Below are positions 12,301 through 27,300 of a stretch of 64,000 nucleotides of DNA, piece after piece; the stretch's first letter is position 1; each line of letters begins with the position of its first letter. The position numbers and the translations under genes were made by a program. The notes beneath the pieces are model-generated. The model saw nothing but the letters and a program-made list of their open reading frames with translations. It ran no database searches and was not told where the DNA came from. Location of the stretch: the NCBI RefSeq assembly GCF_000003815.2, contig NC_049982.1, forward strand, positions 138,086-202,085. Direction: 5' to 3'. Source of the stretch: Branchiostoma floridae. Lineage: Eukaryota > Chordata > Leptocardii > Amphioxiformes > Branchiostomatidae.

Positions 12301-15300
12301 GTTCATATTGCATGTAATGAGCACGCAATTAACTTAATTAAAGACGATTGCAGGAAGACAATGTTTTATGGAATGTGCGAAGCAATTAACTGTAATGTCT
12401 GGGGCTTCGGGGACATTGGACCATAACCGTTGCTGTTTCTTGTTAATGTTATAGAGAACTCTTAGAATTCGTCAGGCAAGGTAGAAACAAGGTAGTTCCA
12501 TTTTAGACCAGGACCCCCGTTTTACGGTCCTTCCGAAAGACGGATTTATGCCTGGGGTTACAGGGACATTGGACCAGAACCGTTGCTGTTTCTTGTTTTT
12601 CTGTCTCCACAAACGTAACGAGAAAAGAAACTGATGAAGGCCCCGCAAATGTTTAGCGTTATGTAAGTCTTTAATTTATCGTACCTTATTGCTTTGACTA
12701 TTGTTTCTCACATTGCTTCTTTTTATCATTGTGGTTGTTATATTTTATGTTTGGTTACGCTGCTATGGACTTATCTTGTCCGAAAGCAAAGAAATATACT
12801 TCCAAGTTACAAACAGAAAAGAAAGCAGCCCACAGCTACACATAGCACCAAGCCAGTATCAATAGCATCCGTTTGAAGACCATTATTACTGCTTCCAGAA
12901 AAGAAGTCAAACCCTAAATACGTAGATTGTAGCTCTCAGCAGTTCATACCATTGATAGAATAGTCACTCGTTTACACTTGTCACCATTGTTATCTATACC
13001 AAAGTATTTCATTTTATACATGTTTATTATATTTTCTGTATGTTTCATGTTGCAATTAGCCCTCGGGCAAGAACTTGCAAATAAACTTCCTAATTATTTG
13101 ACGATCGGTATCCACAGTTTTCATGTAGAAGTCAATATACACAGGACCGGCTCCAGTATCAGCCGTACGTGCCCCGGGTACTCAGCACGCATCAGTACAG
13201 TTTATAAAACGGCCGGCACGGCGCAAGGGCCATATATTCCGTGTTTCACCAAAATTAGAGATATTGAACGGGAAGCGTGGTGGTCTCGGGCCGCCCGTAA
13301 CCATCGATTCACCGATAGCCGGATATTCGTGTGCGTGTTTGACTCATTCGTGACAAATTTAACATTGAATAGTCATAGTGATAGCATAGTTCCAGTTCTT
13401 TTGCCTATCCAATTGTTCACTTGTAACACTACTTGTAATAGTATCTAATCTTTAGTATTTAATGTAATACTATCGAATCACTGCATTTAGCCCATGAGGG
13501 CATGAACACGCAAAAATTATCATCATTATTATTGAAGGACCGTCCGTCGAAATCTACCATAATGTGATAGACCTTAACAATGTTTAAACAGACATCCAGC
13601 CTAAACTCCAGTTGAGTTGGGTTTATGCAGATCAACAATGAGCTTCAAATCTACTTGACATCCAATATTCAATAGTATAAATGACACGCTAGACTCAACA
13701 TGTTGACTTATTTATGTCTTTAGATAATCGTATCGAGTTGTACCATTAACAAAGTTCCGCTTCCAGTGCGATTTATCATTCAGCATTACAGTTAGGTCCT
13801 TATCACATAGTCCAGTCTCTGATTCAAGAAAGTTCTTTAGATAACCATATGTCTGTTTATAAGTACAGTAAGTAGTTTATAGACCTTACAAAAGAAGCTG
13901 TACATTTGTTGTGTCAATAGAGATTTGCTTTATATAAAACTTACTACTACATATTATACAATAGTGGTGACCACAAGACGATCTAACACGATGGTATCGA
14001 CTTGTCCGAACGCTGTTAACATTATTAAGCGTGGTTGAAGGATGACCGCCATCTGGTCCACATCTAGCCTGGGTACCATCCAGATAGTGGTACGTATACG
14101 CTCCTATGTTCGCTTCAGCAGAGAAGCGATATATACAGTGTCGAATGAATGTCAGAGCTAGAAGCGACAGTATATAGTATATAATGAACGCCGGAGCAAA
14201 CTACGTTCCGTATAATACCCAGGCTAGTCCACATCCATACCGTTGACATGAGTATGCATGTAAGCTCCAAGCAGATGCGGAAATAACTTACCCCTCGATT
14301 CTGCCGGGCATGAAAGACGTTTCGGCAGCAATACAGCCGGTGTCCTCTTTACCAATACCATTATCATTAGTTATCGGCCGAATCGCTGATCAACGAGGTC
14401 GCCCCCAATTTAAACACGGTAAATCCTCAGGCAAAAAAATACGCTTTAATTGCTCTTTGTTAATTTTGAAATTAGGCGACCTATAGCTCCTGGCTATCAA
14501 CAAAAGTTACCTGCCAAAAGTTGTTAAAAGTGTGGCGGTAGTGTGTACACGACTAGGGGTGGACACTGGTATAGAAAATTCAGGTCCAGGTACGGTCCAG
14601 GTCCAGGTCCAGGTCCAGGTCCAGGTCCGGACCTGAACCTGGACCTAATTGTTTGTGAATGGGCAGTACTCAAAACTATGGTCCATTTCGCTACAAAGAA
14701 GTCTGTTAGGTGGAGTATCCTCTCTTCACGTAAATAACTCTAACTTGCTCTAACCATTTTTGACTGTACAAACTTGATTAAAATGACCATCAATTCTCCT
14801 CTACGTCGCTCTTGCTATTTGATTGGACCAATGAGCCTCAAAACGCGTGAACGCCTACCGCTGTAGTACCGGTATAAAATGTTCATTTTCTGATCGGTCC
14901 ACTGATTTTTTTCAGGTCCATTTTTCCGGACCGGTCAAACAAGAAAAAAAGATTCTGAACAGGTACATCGTACCGGTACCCACCCCTATACACGACACAA
15001 TCAGAAATCCATTTCCTTACTAACGCCGTTATTCCATCTCTGATCACGACGACAGTAGGTGTTCATCACGGAAGCTGTATCAGCGCTCCATAATGTTGTC
15101 AGAGCTATACGTCTTCTTTTACGAGTGCGACACAGTCCCCGACACATCGTCAACTACGGTGCGTCAACGTGGTTATCTTCTATTTTATCATGATTGCATA
15201 AGAAAGCTGTTCATCACGTCGGCTCCCAATCCCCCAATGTCATAAATATACACACTTTACAAACTTTACTTCATTAATCATTTATCATACACCTCCACGC

Positions 15301-18300
15301 GGTACTGTTCAGTGGCATGGTGTTTCCCATAAATGACTGAATTGTTACGATAACACATATGTGCGTTCGTCTCACCAGCAGTTGCTACCGATAACAGAAA
15401 ATTACATGTATTTACTAAAGGTTTTACGTGTTGCAGAATTATGTATTTTTCGAGATAGGCATTCACATCAATGAGCAAGACACTCTCTCACTGGGTCGCA
15501 TGCCGTTTTCCTATAGGCCTACTTGATCATGACTGTAAAAATTGTTTATCGCTAAGGTTTTTTCAGAGGGGTTCTTCTTGTTAACTTTCAAACTCAACTC
15601 TAAGGACAGACATAGTTAATTTCTAATCATATAAATAAAACATCCACCTACGCGATCGTATTCAATTAAATGCTGTTGACTGAAATGCAACACCTGGGCA
15701 TTTTGGTGCTCGTCCTGCCAGAAGTTACTACCGATAACTGAAAATTTCATGTATCTACTTCAAGTTTAAAGTGTTGCAGAACTGTTTATTAGATATTCAT
15801 TCGGTTTTATCAGAACGGAAACTGATTTCATTGTCAACAGCTTTCCATTATTATGATTGCATAAGACCTTTTATTGCTAAGTATGTATCAGGCGGTTCTT
15901 CACATTAACTTCCAAATTCCAATACCGTAAAATGTATATACTTTACAAACTCTAACATCCGTAAATAACTTCATCAGGTTGGCAATTATTTATATAGTAA
16001 GGTTCTTTTGGCACAACCAAGGAGTAACTTACGCCCAACGTTTCGATGTCTATCTGACACCATCATCAGGGTAGAATGACTGGAAACTATAAGTAGCAGC
16101 AAGATGTAGTTTCTAGTCATTCTACCCTGATGATAGTGTCTGATAGACATCGAAACGTTGGACGTAAGTTACTGCTTGGTTGTGCCAGAAGAACCTTACT
16201 ATATTTACAGACTCTACTTCACTTCATAAAACATTCATGGTGCATCCTGGACATCGTGTATCTGAATGACCTAGTTTTGCCCATAAAGTGAATGAAAAGC
16301 GATGCTGACACAGCTGCGTATAACCGTTTACCAGGTGGTATCACCGATAACCGAACATTACATCAAGTTTTATGCGCTGCTGGACTAGTTTTTGACCATC
16401 TTTCTCCAAACACTCACTCACTCAATCAATCGACCTCCTTCTGCTTGAATCTTGATGTGCATATGTTTCACAAGACTTCTGTGGATTCTAGCAACAAGTT
16501 GATATATTTTTAGCATGTCTATAGATATCAATTTACATCATCATCATCTGGTGATGGTGTCTCGGAAGTCCAATGTTCCTTCCTTCCTCCCTCCCTGTCC
16601 ACCAATGGCTGAAGTTAGTTAGTTCTTCAAGAGTTTAAGATGCATCTTTCCAAAGTTGTTGAATGTACGTAGGGCAAAGTCTCCTAGCACTGGTATTCCC
16701 ATGCCTTAGAGTCCATAGAAGAGCATCACTTACAATTTCACCCTTGGTTCTCTAAGCATGGGCATGAAATAGTACTCTTTTGTTCTCTGACGACTTGTGA
16801 CATCCATGGTGTTGTTGTAGGCCTTCATATAGCAGACTTTAGTGGGGTGCTCTTTCCATGATGTATTTAGGGCAGCACGTAGCATCTTTATGTAGTAAAT
16901 ATACAACTTTTTGTTATCAATTTACAATGGGGCAAAATCTTCTAATATCACCAGATCTGTCTCTACTTAGCTCCTAATGTATTCCAATAGATTTCTATGT
17001 GATTATCAGGTTAAGATGTAAAGCTAGCACCATGTAGGCATCTGAATGTACGTCCCGTGAGACGACAGTGGCACCATTGCCTCCCAGTTCTCTTGTTGAC
17101 GGCAAGATATGGTATTTGCGAAACGCGCAAGATGTTAGCAGGTATACGTAGCTACCATTCGGCCTAACTAAAAACTTCCTAGACTTACTGTCACTAACGA
17201 AAGACATCGGATGGCTCGCTGAAACGTCTGACGGTCTTGGATAAACTTTTTAGATTTAGAGCAACCTTTGTTCCCCCGGTGAAGCGAGCTACAATTCACG
17301 AAACAAATGCGCAATTTAGTTGATGGTGTAATTTCTTGGGTTACATTCTAATACAGCCCTAATTTTCTGGGTCAGGTCGGTGGCTGCTGAGGTTCTGTGT
17401 ATCGATCTTGAGAGCAGAAAGGTCGACAGAATCCTAAACAACCGAGAAATTGCGTTACAAGCGGGACAGCGGACATTGGCTCGATGAAAGCATCTTAAAA
17501 AACGCTCTTAGTACAATCTCTCCAATCCGGTTTATGTACGTCTATTGATCGTGAATAGAAAAGGTATTTGTCATTACTTTGATGCACTCGCCAGAAAATG
17601 AAATTTCGTAGCGGATGTTTTGCTTAAACAAGATTAATCATAGACCATTTCAAATTTCTATGGGTCTGGAGATGAAGGGAAAATCGAGTTAAGAAGAAAA
17701 ATGTTTTCAAACGCTGTTCTTATAGTTACCATCAACCTAGCAATGAATTGATTTTGTCGCTATTATCAATGAAAATGGTGCTGGGACTCCGTGAAGCCAC
17801 GTTCGTAGGAAGTCACTTTTTCTAAGTAATCAGTTGGGTTTTTGAACCAAATTTGCAATGATTCAATGTAGACAATCAGCACTATCTTACTAATAGATTA
17901 TTTTACGGTATTGCGATACAACAAAGTTTGAAATAAAGAAACAAACATAAACAGAAGTCAACAAGACAACCTCCTTTTTAAAATGACTTTTTAAAACCTC
18001 AACTAAACATTGCTATCATCCAGAACATTCCAAAAGTAAGTTCCACCCTGGTTTGTACAAAGTTTGACAACACAAGCCATTCAATCCGTGGTTTGTCTTG
18101 TGTGTCCGCGGTTTTAACTCTCCGGAACCAAAAGTTATATCCAGGCATTGGTCTGCTGAGGTTACACGTCACAAAATGGAAGAACTATTGTCCAGAAAAT
18201 CTTTATCAGACGTTATTCTCCCATCGCCCGTGCCGGGAGAGTGCAGGAGTTAATTGCCTTGTTGCCTCTGGGGCTGTCCAAGTATCGATCACTGGAAGCC

Positions 18301-21300
18301 GGAAGCAGGAACCGTCTTAAAGGTGATGCCGTCTTATGTGACGGGAAGACGTCTTGCACATACTCAATCCCCGGGAGTGGTACAAATCCGCTGCCTGAGT
18401 TCCGCTGCGGTACACCAACGATCAATTATGCCGTGATAGGGCTGGGTACCGGTACAGAACATTTAGGACCAGGTACGGTCCAGGTCCAGAGGATCAGGTC
18501 CAGGTCTGGACCTGAACCTGGGCATAATTATCTGTGAAAATTTGTAAATGGGTGATACTCAAAACAATGGTTTATTTAGCTACAACAGGGGTGCCTAAGC
18601 ATTTGCACGAACCCTATGAAATTCGTACGAATATTATGTGATACACACGAATCACTATGCGAAAACGCACGAATATTATGAAATTCGCACGAATCACTAT
18701 GCGAAATCGTACGAATTTTATGAAATTCGCACGAATCACTATGTGACACACACGAACCTTATGAGATTTGCACGATCCTTATGCGAAATTGCGCAACCAC
18801 TGGCGGGTCACGTGACAAACGGAGCGGGATTTTCAAGATGGCGGCTTCGCCGCTTCGGCGACTGAAAATACGATGTAACACGCCGAAATGAAGCTAAACA
18901 GTAGCTCACAGGCTATCAAATACATCTTTGAGACGGTAAATGTCCATTCCATGCCTTGAAATATAAATATCTCGGGTAGAAACGCTCAAAATCATGCCTC
19001 CTCCCGGCCGCTCTTTTTGCATAAGGATCGTGCAAATCACATAAGGCTCGTGTGTGTCACATAGTGATTCGTGCGAATTTCATAAAATTCGTACGATTTC
19101 GCATAGTGATTCGTGCGAATTTCATAATATTCGTGCGTTTTCGCATAGTGATTCGTGTGTATCACATAATATTCGTACGAATTTCATAGGGTTCGTGCAA
19201 ATGCTTAGGCACCCCTGTACAAAGGATTCTGTTTGGTGGAGTATCCGACTTCCATTTGCGTTCTAAAATCCTATTTTCATGTAAACAACACTGACTGCCT
19301 CTGTTTTAGACCAGGTTTGGCTGTAGAAGCTTGGTAAAAATGAGAATCAACTCTCCTCTGCTTCACTCTTGTTATTTTCTTGGGACGGTACACCGTACAG
19401 ATACCCACTCCTACCTTACCTTAGACCTTAGCTCCTCCCTCAACACTGTTGTATTGGTCAACTCGGTGAGCGTACTCTCTCCATAGGGTGCGGTTTTGAG
19501 CAGCTACTGCCATGCTTTCCATGTTGTTCAGTCCCAGTTCCCTTCCGTCATTCAAGATGGTTCGTCTTTGTATAATTTAGCGCCTACCCCTGAGACGGGT
19601 GACTTAGGAGCCCATGACATAGCTGTTTTTGCTGTTCTTTCGTCGAATAAGCTCCAAACATGCTCAACAAATCTCAGTCATCTTTTTCTGACTGTCTCAC
19701 TAGCCAGAGGCACTTGAGCTCTTCGCATGAGCTCTTCATTTGTGACGTGGTCACGGTAGGAGATGCCTAGGATTGTCCTGAGGCATTTACGTTGGAAAGT
19801 GTCAAGTGATTATTGTGTTATCTCTGTAGTGCTTTTCCATGATTCACAAGCATACATTGTCTATTGGCATAAAAAAAAGTCTGCTAGTTTGCTTAGATAC
19901 CAAGAGTTTTCATAAGTATTGCCACATACCAATAGTTTTGCCAAACCAGAAGCTTTACCCACCCCTACCAGCGATCAATAATGCTGTAACGAGTTCTTCA
20001 GTCCCACATAGTTGAAGGGCGCCTAGCTTGACCTGAGGCAAGGTTTTTTTTTTCTTTTCCTCGGTCGATTGTTTTATGCCGTTACCCAACGGAGCTTCGA
20101 TGGCAGTTTTTGCCCCATACATAATTGGGTAAGGAGGAAAGCAGACTGTCAATTGCTATTATTTTTTCAACATCCTGTTGTATTCTGCCTGTCCTGTAGA
20201 TACTTTTTCAACTGAGGCAGCGACCATTGAATGACGAAAACCGCTGGTACTTGAATGGATAAACAAGTGCGTTTTGTACTTTTCTGTGCTTTTACTACAT
20301 GGACCACCAAAGATCAAGATCCCTACAGAAGTCGTATGCCAATCCTTATAATGTCATTGGTCATATAAATCCAATTTTGCCACTCAACGACCTCCGTTCA
20401 GTGACAAGTGGGACTCACAAACAGAGACAGCCATTGTACTTACATGTATATGTACAGTTACATGCCTTTTCTCTCTGTTTCAAACTCTTTTTACGGAGCT
20501 TTTCCATCGCATCGTACATAGTTAACTGACATTAGCTATTATGATAGAACTCTGGTGGTATGAATCAACCAATGACCTTAATTTTTGTTGTTCCGTGTAG
20601 AACTCTGGTATGAATTAACCAATGACGTTGCTCCGTGTAGAGCCTGGTATGAATTAACCAATGACGTTGTTTAGTGTAGAGCTTTGGTATGAATTAACCA
20701 ATGACGTTGCTCCGTGTAGAGCTCTGGTATGAATTAACCAATGACGTTGCTCCGTCTGCAGGGCCGCCGGTTGACATAGACGTGGGTTTTGCGGTACAAA
20801 GCATCGATCAGGTTTCAGAGATCAACATGGTGAGTAAAACACTCTCGTGCAACGTCATGGACTAAGTTTTACACTCCTGTACTAAGTGGGGTCATGGGGC
20901 GAAACTGTAAGGTGTTTGGCCCAGAACACAGAGGTACCTGATTTGAATCCTGTCATGCTACTGATCTTGTGCCCTTGGAGAAGGCATTTTACACGCATTT
21001 CTCACTCCACTCATGTGTAGAAATGGCTTTGGTTCGGAAGGTAAAAGGCGATGGAAGAAGAGGGTTGGGCTCTGCTTCCCAATACCGTGTGATAGACACA
21101 GTGGATGGCAACCCACTATCCCTGCCTTTGCCTTTTACTAGGCCATAGTGCTACCTCACTCATCAGTGTCCCGAAAAGAACACTGCTGTTAGGACCGTAA
21201 CATTCCGTCTTGGATGTTTTAGAACCTCATAGCAAAATAGTATTAACATGCATTTAGCCTTAGTCACATTGTCTTTGGGATATGTAGTGAATCTAGGGTT

Positions 21301-24300
21301 GAGAGCGACACAGCTCATGCTGAAGTCACTAAAATAATTCCCAAACCAATAGCTCACCGGGCATTTTACGGGCTGTCTCATTGTCACTTTTGGGCGGAGC
21401 CCAGTCGGACGTCAAGCGAGCAGTTTTCTGGGCCTTGTGTGCAGTTCTAAAGTTAAAGACGGGTACTGTTTTCTGATAGATTATTTTTTGGTATGCAAAT
21501 GCTCCCCCTTCCCATAAAACACAAAAATGGAGGAGTCCTCAGTGAATTAAAGAAATCGCCTCAATGTTTGCTCTGCGTTCAAACTGGATTCAAGCATAAC
21601 ATTTTATTCTCTATGGAATTATAATACCATCTTCTCGAGTGGAATGCCCACTTAATAAACGCTAGTTCACCTTTATCCGAGGGGTAACCTATATCCGTTG
21701 TTTAAAAACAAACAGTGTAGTCATGGATATCGAATCGACGGACAGTTGTTTCGAACTGCAATATCTTAATCATAATATTTTGAAACCACCGTGGCTCGAC
21801 TTATATTTTTTTTTAAATCCACGAATATCCTGTTTTTAGAATTGACGGATATAGGTTACCCCGCGGATAAAGGTGAACTAGGGTTAATATCTGTTTTCTG
21901 ATTTCTCTTTGTGTAGGAGTACACCATGACCATGATGCTGAGCCAAAGCTGGATTGACCCCCGATTGGCTTTCAACTCCAGCTCTGTGTCCGAGATCCCG
22001 CTGGCTGGAGCCACAGGTTTGTATTTCTAATGCTTCGGTCACAATGGGGCAAAAGGGGCTATACCGGTGAAAAGCGAGGTTCAACAGACATGTATGAATA
22101 CAGTTACTGCAATTGAAGATAGCTTTATTCTGTAAATGGTTGCATACATGTATGTGCTAACATGAAACAAGTATTGTCAGGATGAGAATAGTTTATTACC
22201 ATGGTGCTGGACTCAGCTAGAGGTTTTAATACTCAGTTTGGTTGCACAAAAATAATGGCTATACATGTACATACACTGGCTTCTATTTCTCAAAACACAC
22301 ATTGAAGCCATCATCAAAACTATTTGACAAACAATACAATACAAGTATAAAGCACTTGTACAAGTACTTGCCCATTACTGCACAGCTATTTTCCTTACAA
22401 CACTGGCTAATTAAAAACCTCTACCTGTTGATCTTACATACACGTTTAACGTACACTGCTACGTGTGCAAACATTTCCCTTCGGCACTGTCTGCATTGTC
22501 CAGTCATTTTCATTCCCTGTGCATAATGCGATTAACCAACGCCTTCTAAAGTGGGTCGTTCGTGTTTTGCTTGTTCCAGGCCAAACAAACACGCTAAACA
22601 GTTCGACACACGATAATTTGCATGAAAACACCACTGAGTATTATATACATGCGACTAACTGCTATTTCACAAAACACATTGCTGAGTAGTACAAAGGACG
22701 CAATGGATTAGCTTAAGGACAAAAATATCACTTGTACTTGCCCATGTCTGCAAAGCGGTTTCCCCAGCCAAAGTGTCTAGAGCAAAGTCCACTTGTAGAT
22801 CACGGGTTTTGAACATGTACACTATCACTTGTACTCACAAAACTAACAAGGACTACTGGAGCTGGCTGCTCTGTTTGTTGTCGGCCAAACTTCGCGAAAC
22901 AGTTCAAACATCCACGGTAAGGACCAGTGAGTTGTTGCCAGATCGCGTTTCTCAGGTCAGCCATGCGGATTATGCTGGCCAAAGGGTTGAGCGCCGAATT
23001 CAACGTCATCAGGAAAATACCCAAACTCGCAAAAGTTTCACGTGGGCACAAATCACTGTTTCTGAAGCAGAAGCGACTAAGTGGGATAGTTGCAGAACCC
23101 AGCAGCCACGAAACGAGTGCCAGCGTCACAAGAATCATCACTGTCATCGCCTTTCTTGCGCTGGAGTCGCATTTCTTTTGGGTTTCGTCCTGTGCCACAC
23201 GGCCTCCGTCATCTTCAGTCCTTCTAGCGTCATCCCAACGCCTTCTACCCCCTCGGAACTGTCTCAACCTATTTTTTTGACGTCGCTTGATCCTTACATA
23301 AACACTGATGTTCGTGAACATTAAGACGATAATGAGAATCGCAATTATGAAAGCTACCATAATGACATAGATCAAAGGAAGAAAGCCATAGCAGAATTCC
23401 GTAGTAAACGAGCGATCATATAAACAATTCCAGCCCATAGAAGGTGAGAAGATGCACAACGACATTGCGATCCATGAACAGATGATTGCTACACATGCAT
23501 TACGCTTGGCGTTGGAAGCGTTGGTATGGAAGAAAATAGGGTGCCTGACAGCCGTGTAACAATCTATGGATAACAAGGATAGAGCTGATGCCGACATGAT
23601 CTGAGTAAACAACAGGCATGTCACAACAGGCGAGTGTATTGCAGGAGTTTCTCGGAATGGTTTTATCTGACCAAAGGCAAAACAAACTAGAAAGGCCGAC
23701 ATTTGCTTGAGAGCAAATACAGCATATTTCAGCCATCTCCCTCCTCATGTAACAATAGACTGTTCCAAAATCACCCATGTGCAAAAATGGAACACTTCTG
23801 CTTAAAATGACTTCTAACTACTAATCACACTTTTGAGCAAAAATGAATCTTACAATCCCCCTTCAAGAATGGATTCTTCTAGTGCACCCCATGTAGAAAG
23901 GTAAAATAGACAACTCCAAAAACACTTCCGCTAAGAAATGGAATTTTGAATCATCAGCCGTCCAAAACCATATTTGAAAAAAAAACCTCTGTGCAAGAAT
24001 CGACTCTTCCTGTTATACCCCTATGTAAAGTGGAGCGATCCAAAAATACATCAGCTAAAATAGGACATCGACATTATCACCAAAGTCCACAAAATGAATT
24101 TAAAAAAATACCCCCTTCGTCGAAGAATGGAATCTCCCAGCACACCCTGTTTAAAATGCACAATAGACAAGTCCAGAAATACTCACAGTACATGGCCTTT
24201 TGTATAATAAGCAACCCAGTCCAAAACTGAATTTTAAAAAAGTCCCCCGTGCATGAATGGACTCTTCCAGATAACACCAGGCTTGCTTATTGGCTGCCGA

Positions 24301-27300
24301 ATACTCCTCATGTGCAGTCTTCAGGTGGGGGTCAACTTCCATTCAACAAATGGCATTCGGAATCATCACCCATGTCCAAAACTAAATTTTAAAAAAATCC
24401 CCCCTATGTGCAAAAATGGACTGTCCCAGTAGTAGTCTTATGTCAAGTGGTTCAGTGCAAAAACACTTCCGCTAAAAAAAACATTGGCATTATCACCAAA
24501 GTCTAAAAGTAAATTTTAAAAAACACCCCCTGCCCAACAATGGACTCTTCCAGCAAAATGAGCTCGCTCATTGGCTGGTCATTAATTGGATTTACCTTGT
24601 CCCCCCAACCACCTGGATGTCTATGGACTAGGTAGGTAGGTAGATAATTGGATCTACCTGACACACCTGTGGCCCTGACACACCGGAATGACCTAGAGGT
24701 CGTTGACCTCGGCACTCCAGACCTCACATATCCAAAACTCTCCCACAAAAACCTCCTTAAGGAGCCATTTTGAAGTGATTTATACCAAATGTTATGCATG
24801 GGTCCTTTGAATAAGTATCTAGGGCACCTCTGTCCCAAATTTCAGGTCATTTGGATGTAATACCATGGTACAGGGGGCCAAATTATACAGTTTTGGTCCA
24901 AAAGTTGCAATAAAACCTCAATAAAATCATTTAAGGAGCAGATATGAAAAAATGAAAAAGAAGCATTTGGGTATTGGCCCACTCTACCCTTGTGCCAAAT
25001 TTCAAGTCATTTGGTCCAGGAACGGCGGAGATGAATCGCATTGAAAATTTGACAGGAGAAAGAAAGAAAGAAAGAAAGAAACATTACGAATACAATATAT
25101 TTCACCATACCTATGGTATGGCTGAAATATAATGAGTATCACCCCTAGCAGAAGATCTGCCATAGCGAGGTTCGCAATGTACAAATACATGGCCTTGTGG
25201 AGCTTTCGTGTTCCTATGATACCCAGAAGAACCATAACATTAGCTAAGACGATAAAAACTCTCATGACTCCAAAAATGTTGACTAACCACCCTTTCGTAC
25301 CTAATAGAGATCCGTACGAGGAGCAGGTCTCACTAGCCTGGAGGAAGGACATGTTCGTGTTTCGCAGGTGCCAAGAGTAACAACCAACCATGTTGTCAAA
25401 CGTAGGCGCTCCGGGAAACGGCAGAGTGTCCGAGCTGTTGTTGTTGAACTCGTGGTCAAACGGTAGAGTGTCCGAGCTGTTGTTGTTGAACATGTCGAGA
25501 AACTGAAGAGGGTCCGAACTGTTGTTGAACATGTCGAGGAAGTGAAGAGGGTCCGAGCTGTTGTTGAACATGTCAGGAAACTGTGGAGAGTCCGATCTGT
25601 TACTGAACATGTCGTGACACTGTGGAGGGTTCGAGCTGTTGTTGGAAACTCCCGGAAACCGTGGACGTTCCGAATACGTCAGGAAGAATGTCCGATCTTT
25701 TGGTGAACGTACCCGAAAACTGTAGAGGGTCCACGAACTCCAGGCTGTTGATATACACAAAACTGCAGAGGATCCAAATTGTAGTTAAACTGGGAAGCTG
25801 TAGATGGTCTGAACTGTTGTTAAACACGCTGGTGAACTGTAGAGGAACCGAACATGTTACTGAACATGTCGGGAAACTGTGTAGAGTCCGAACTGTTCTC
25901 AAACACGTCGCGGAACTGTAGAGGATTTGAACCGTTGTTAAGCACGTCGGGGGAACAGTAAATGGTCCGAAATGTTGGTGAACGTGTTTCACGGATTCCA
26001 CTGATCAGTCGTTGGTGAGCCAAGTGATGACTGACGGTGGTCTGTGTCGACTGACACTAACCTGCCGAAAGACCGGCTTTTATACCGACCGTGAATCAAT
26101 GGGCAGGTTTCTGTAAGCTCTCTTGCTTTAGATCCTGACGTATTACTCATGAATCAGACTAAGCCAATAATGCTCTACACACTGCAAGTATCGTCACAGT
26201 CGTCACGATATTAGACCATCACGACTTACAGGGAGTCGTGCCAAACATATAGAGACAGGTGGTACGTTGACATGACGTTGATGTGAATGCAGAAAAAAGG
26301 AAATAGTGATCTAATGTACTTCAAATTCAATTACGCCATCTGATCTACAGCTTTCTGTAAAATCTCTGTCTTTCCACTTGAAACACACAAGATTTTGAAC
26401 TTTGCATGCCAAAAACGGCAGGTGGCAAGTTTGAATGATGTAATGGTACAACTTCATGAAAGAGGAAATCCATTGTAATTCCAATACAAAAGAGGTATAA
26501 ACTAACATTTACGCTGCAGCTGTCTGCAGAATCACTAGCTCCCAGACGATTATCCTTTTGCTTCATGAGCAGATTGAACAAACAACTCAAGCTGCCATGG
26601 ATAAGTGATGATACGAAATGCACGTAAATGGGGATCCTTACCCAAAGTAAAGAAAGGGACAGCAGATCAGGTAACCTTGTATGAAGCTTCCATTAAATCT
26701 TTAGCTGTCATAAAACTAATTCCGGTGTTTCTAATTTCCTATTAATTTTAGCTGATAACAGCAGGTGGTAGGTTGGATTAATGGCAATGAGTGATACTTA
26801 ATGCACTCACGTATTTCGATAGCAGGAAAACAATCTCTGTCCGTGCCATGCAGACCCGAGGCAAGACAGGACTGCACACGCATCGGGTGTCTTTCAGGCC
26901 TTTGTCACAAAATGAAATTTTGAAGCGGAGTTTCGCGAAAAGAATATTAGTACGAGGGAGTTTGTACTTTGATTAAAGTAAAATCTACATAAATCTACTA
27001 CAGTTTGTCAACCCTTAAATTCTATGAACAAAACGTAATAAAATTTTTGTCGTCATGAAGAAGGAATGAAAGATTACATGGACACTTCGTACTCTCATAT
27101 TTGGGGGAGAGCTAGATGTACCCAAAGTCAAGTGTAACTTACATAAATCTGTAACTATTATTACTCAACAAGGTCAATTATTTAATTGATTGCAATTGGT
27201 CGACAAGGCGTCAAAAGCATGACCGCTGAGACACAAAAAATTACTGGTTTCGACCGTTTATTATAAAATCTTCATCAGAATAATTAATTGCAATTAATGT

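Noticed and set aside
22773-23324. Open frames on the + strand opposite GPCR copy 1
   Set aside because: Shadow frames of the receptor coding strand; the - strand shows seven-helix homology.
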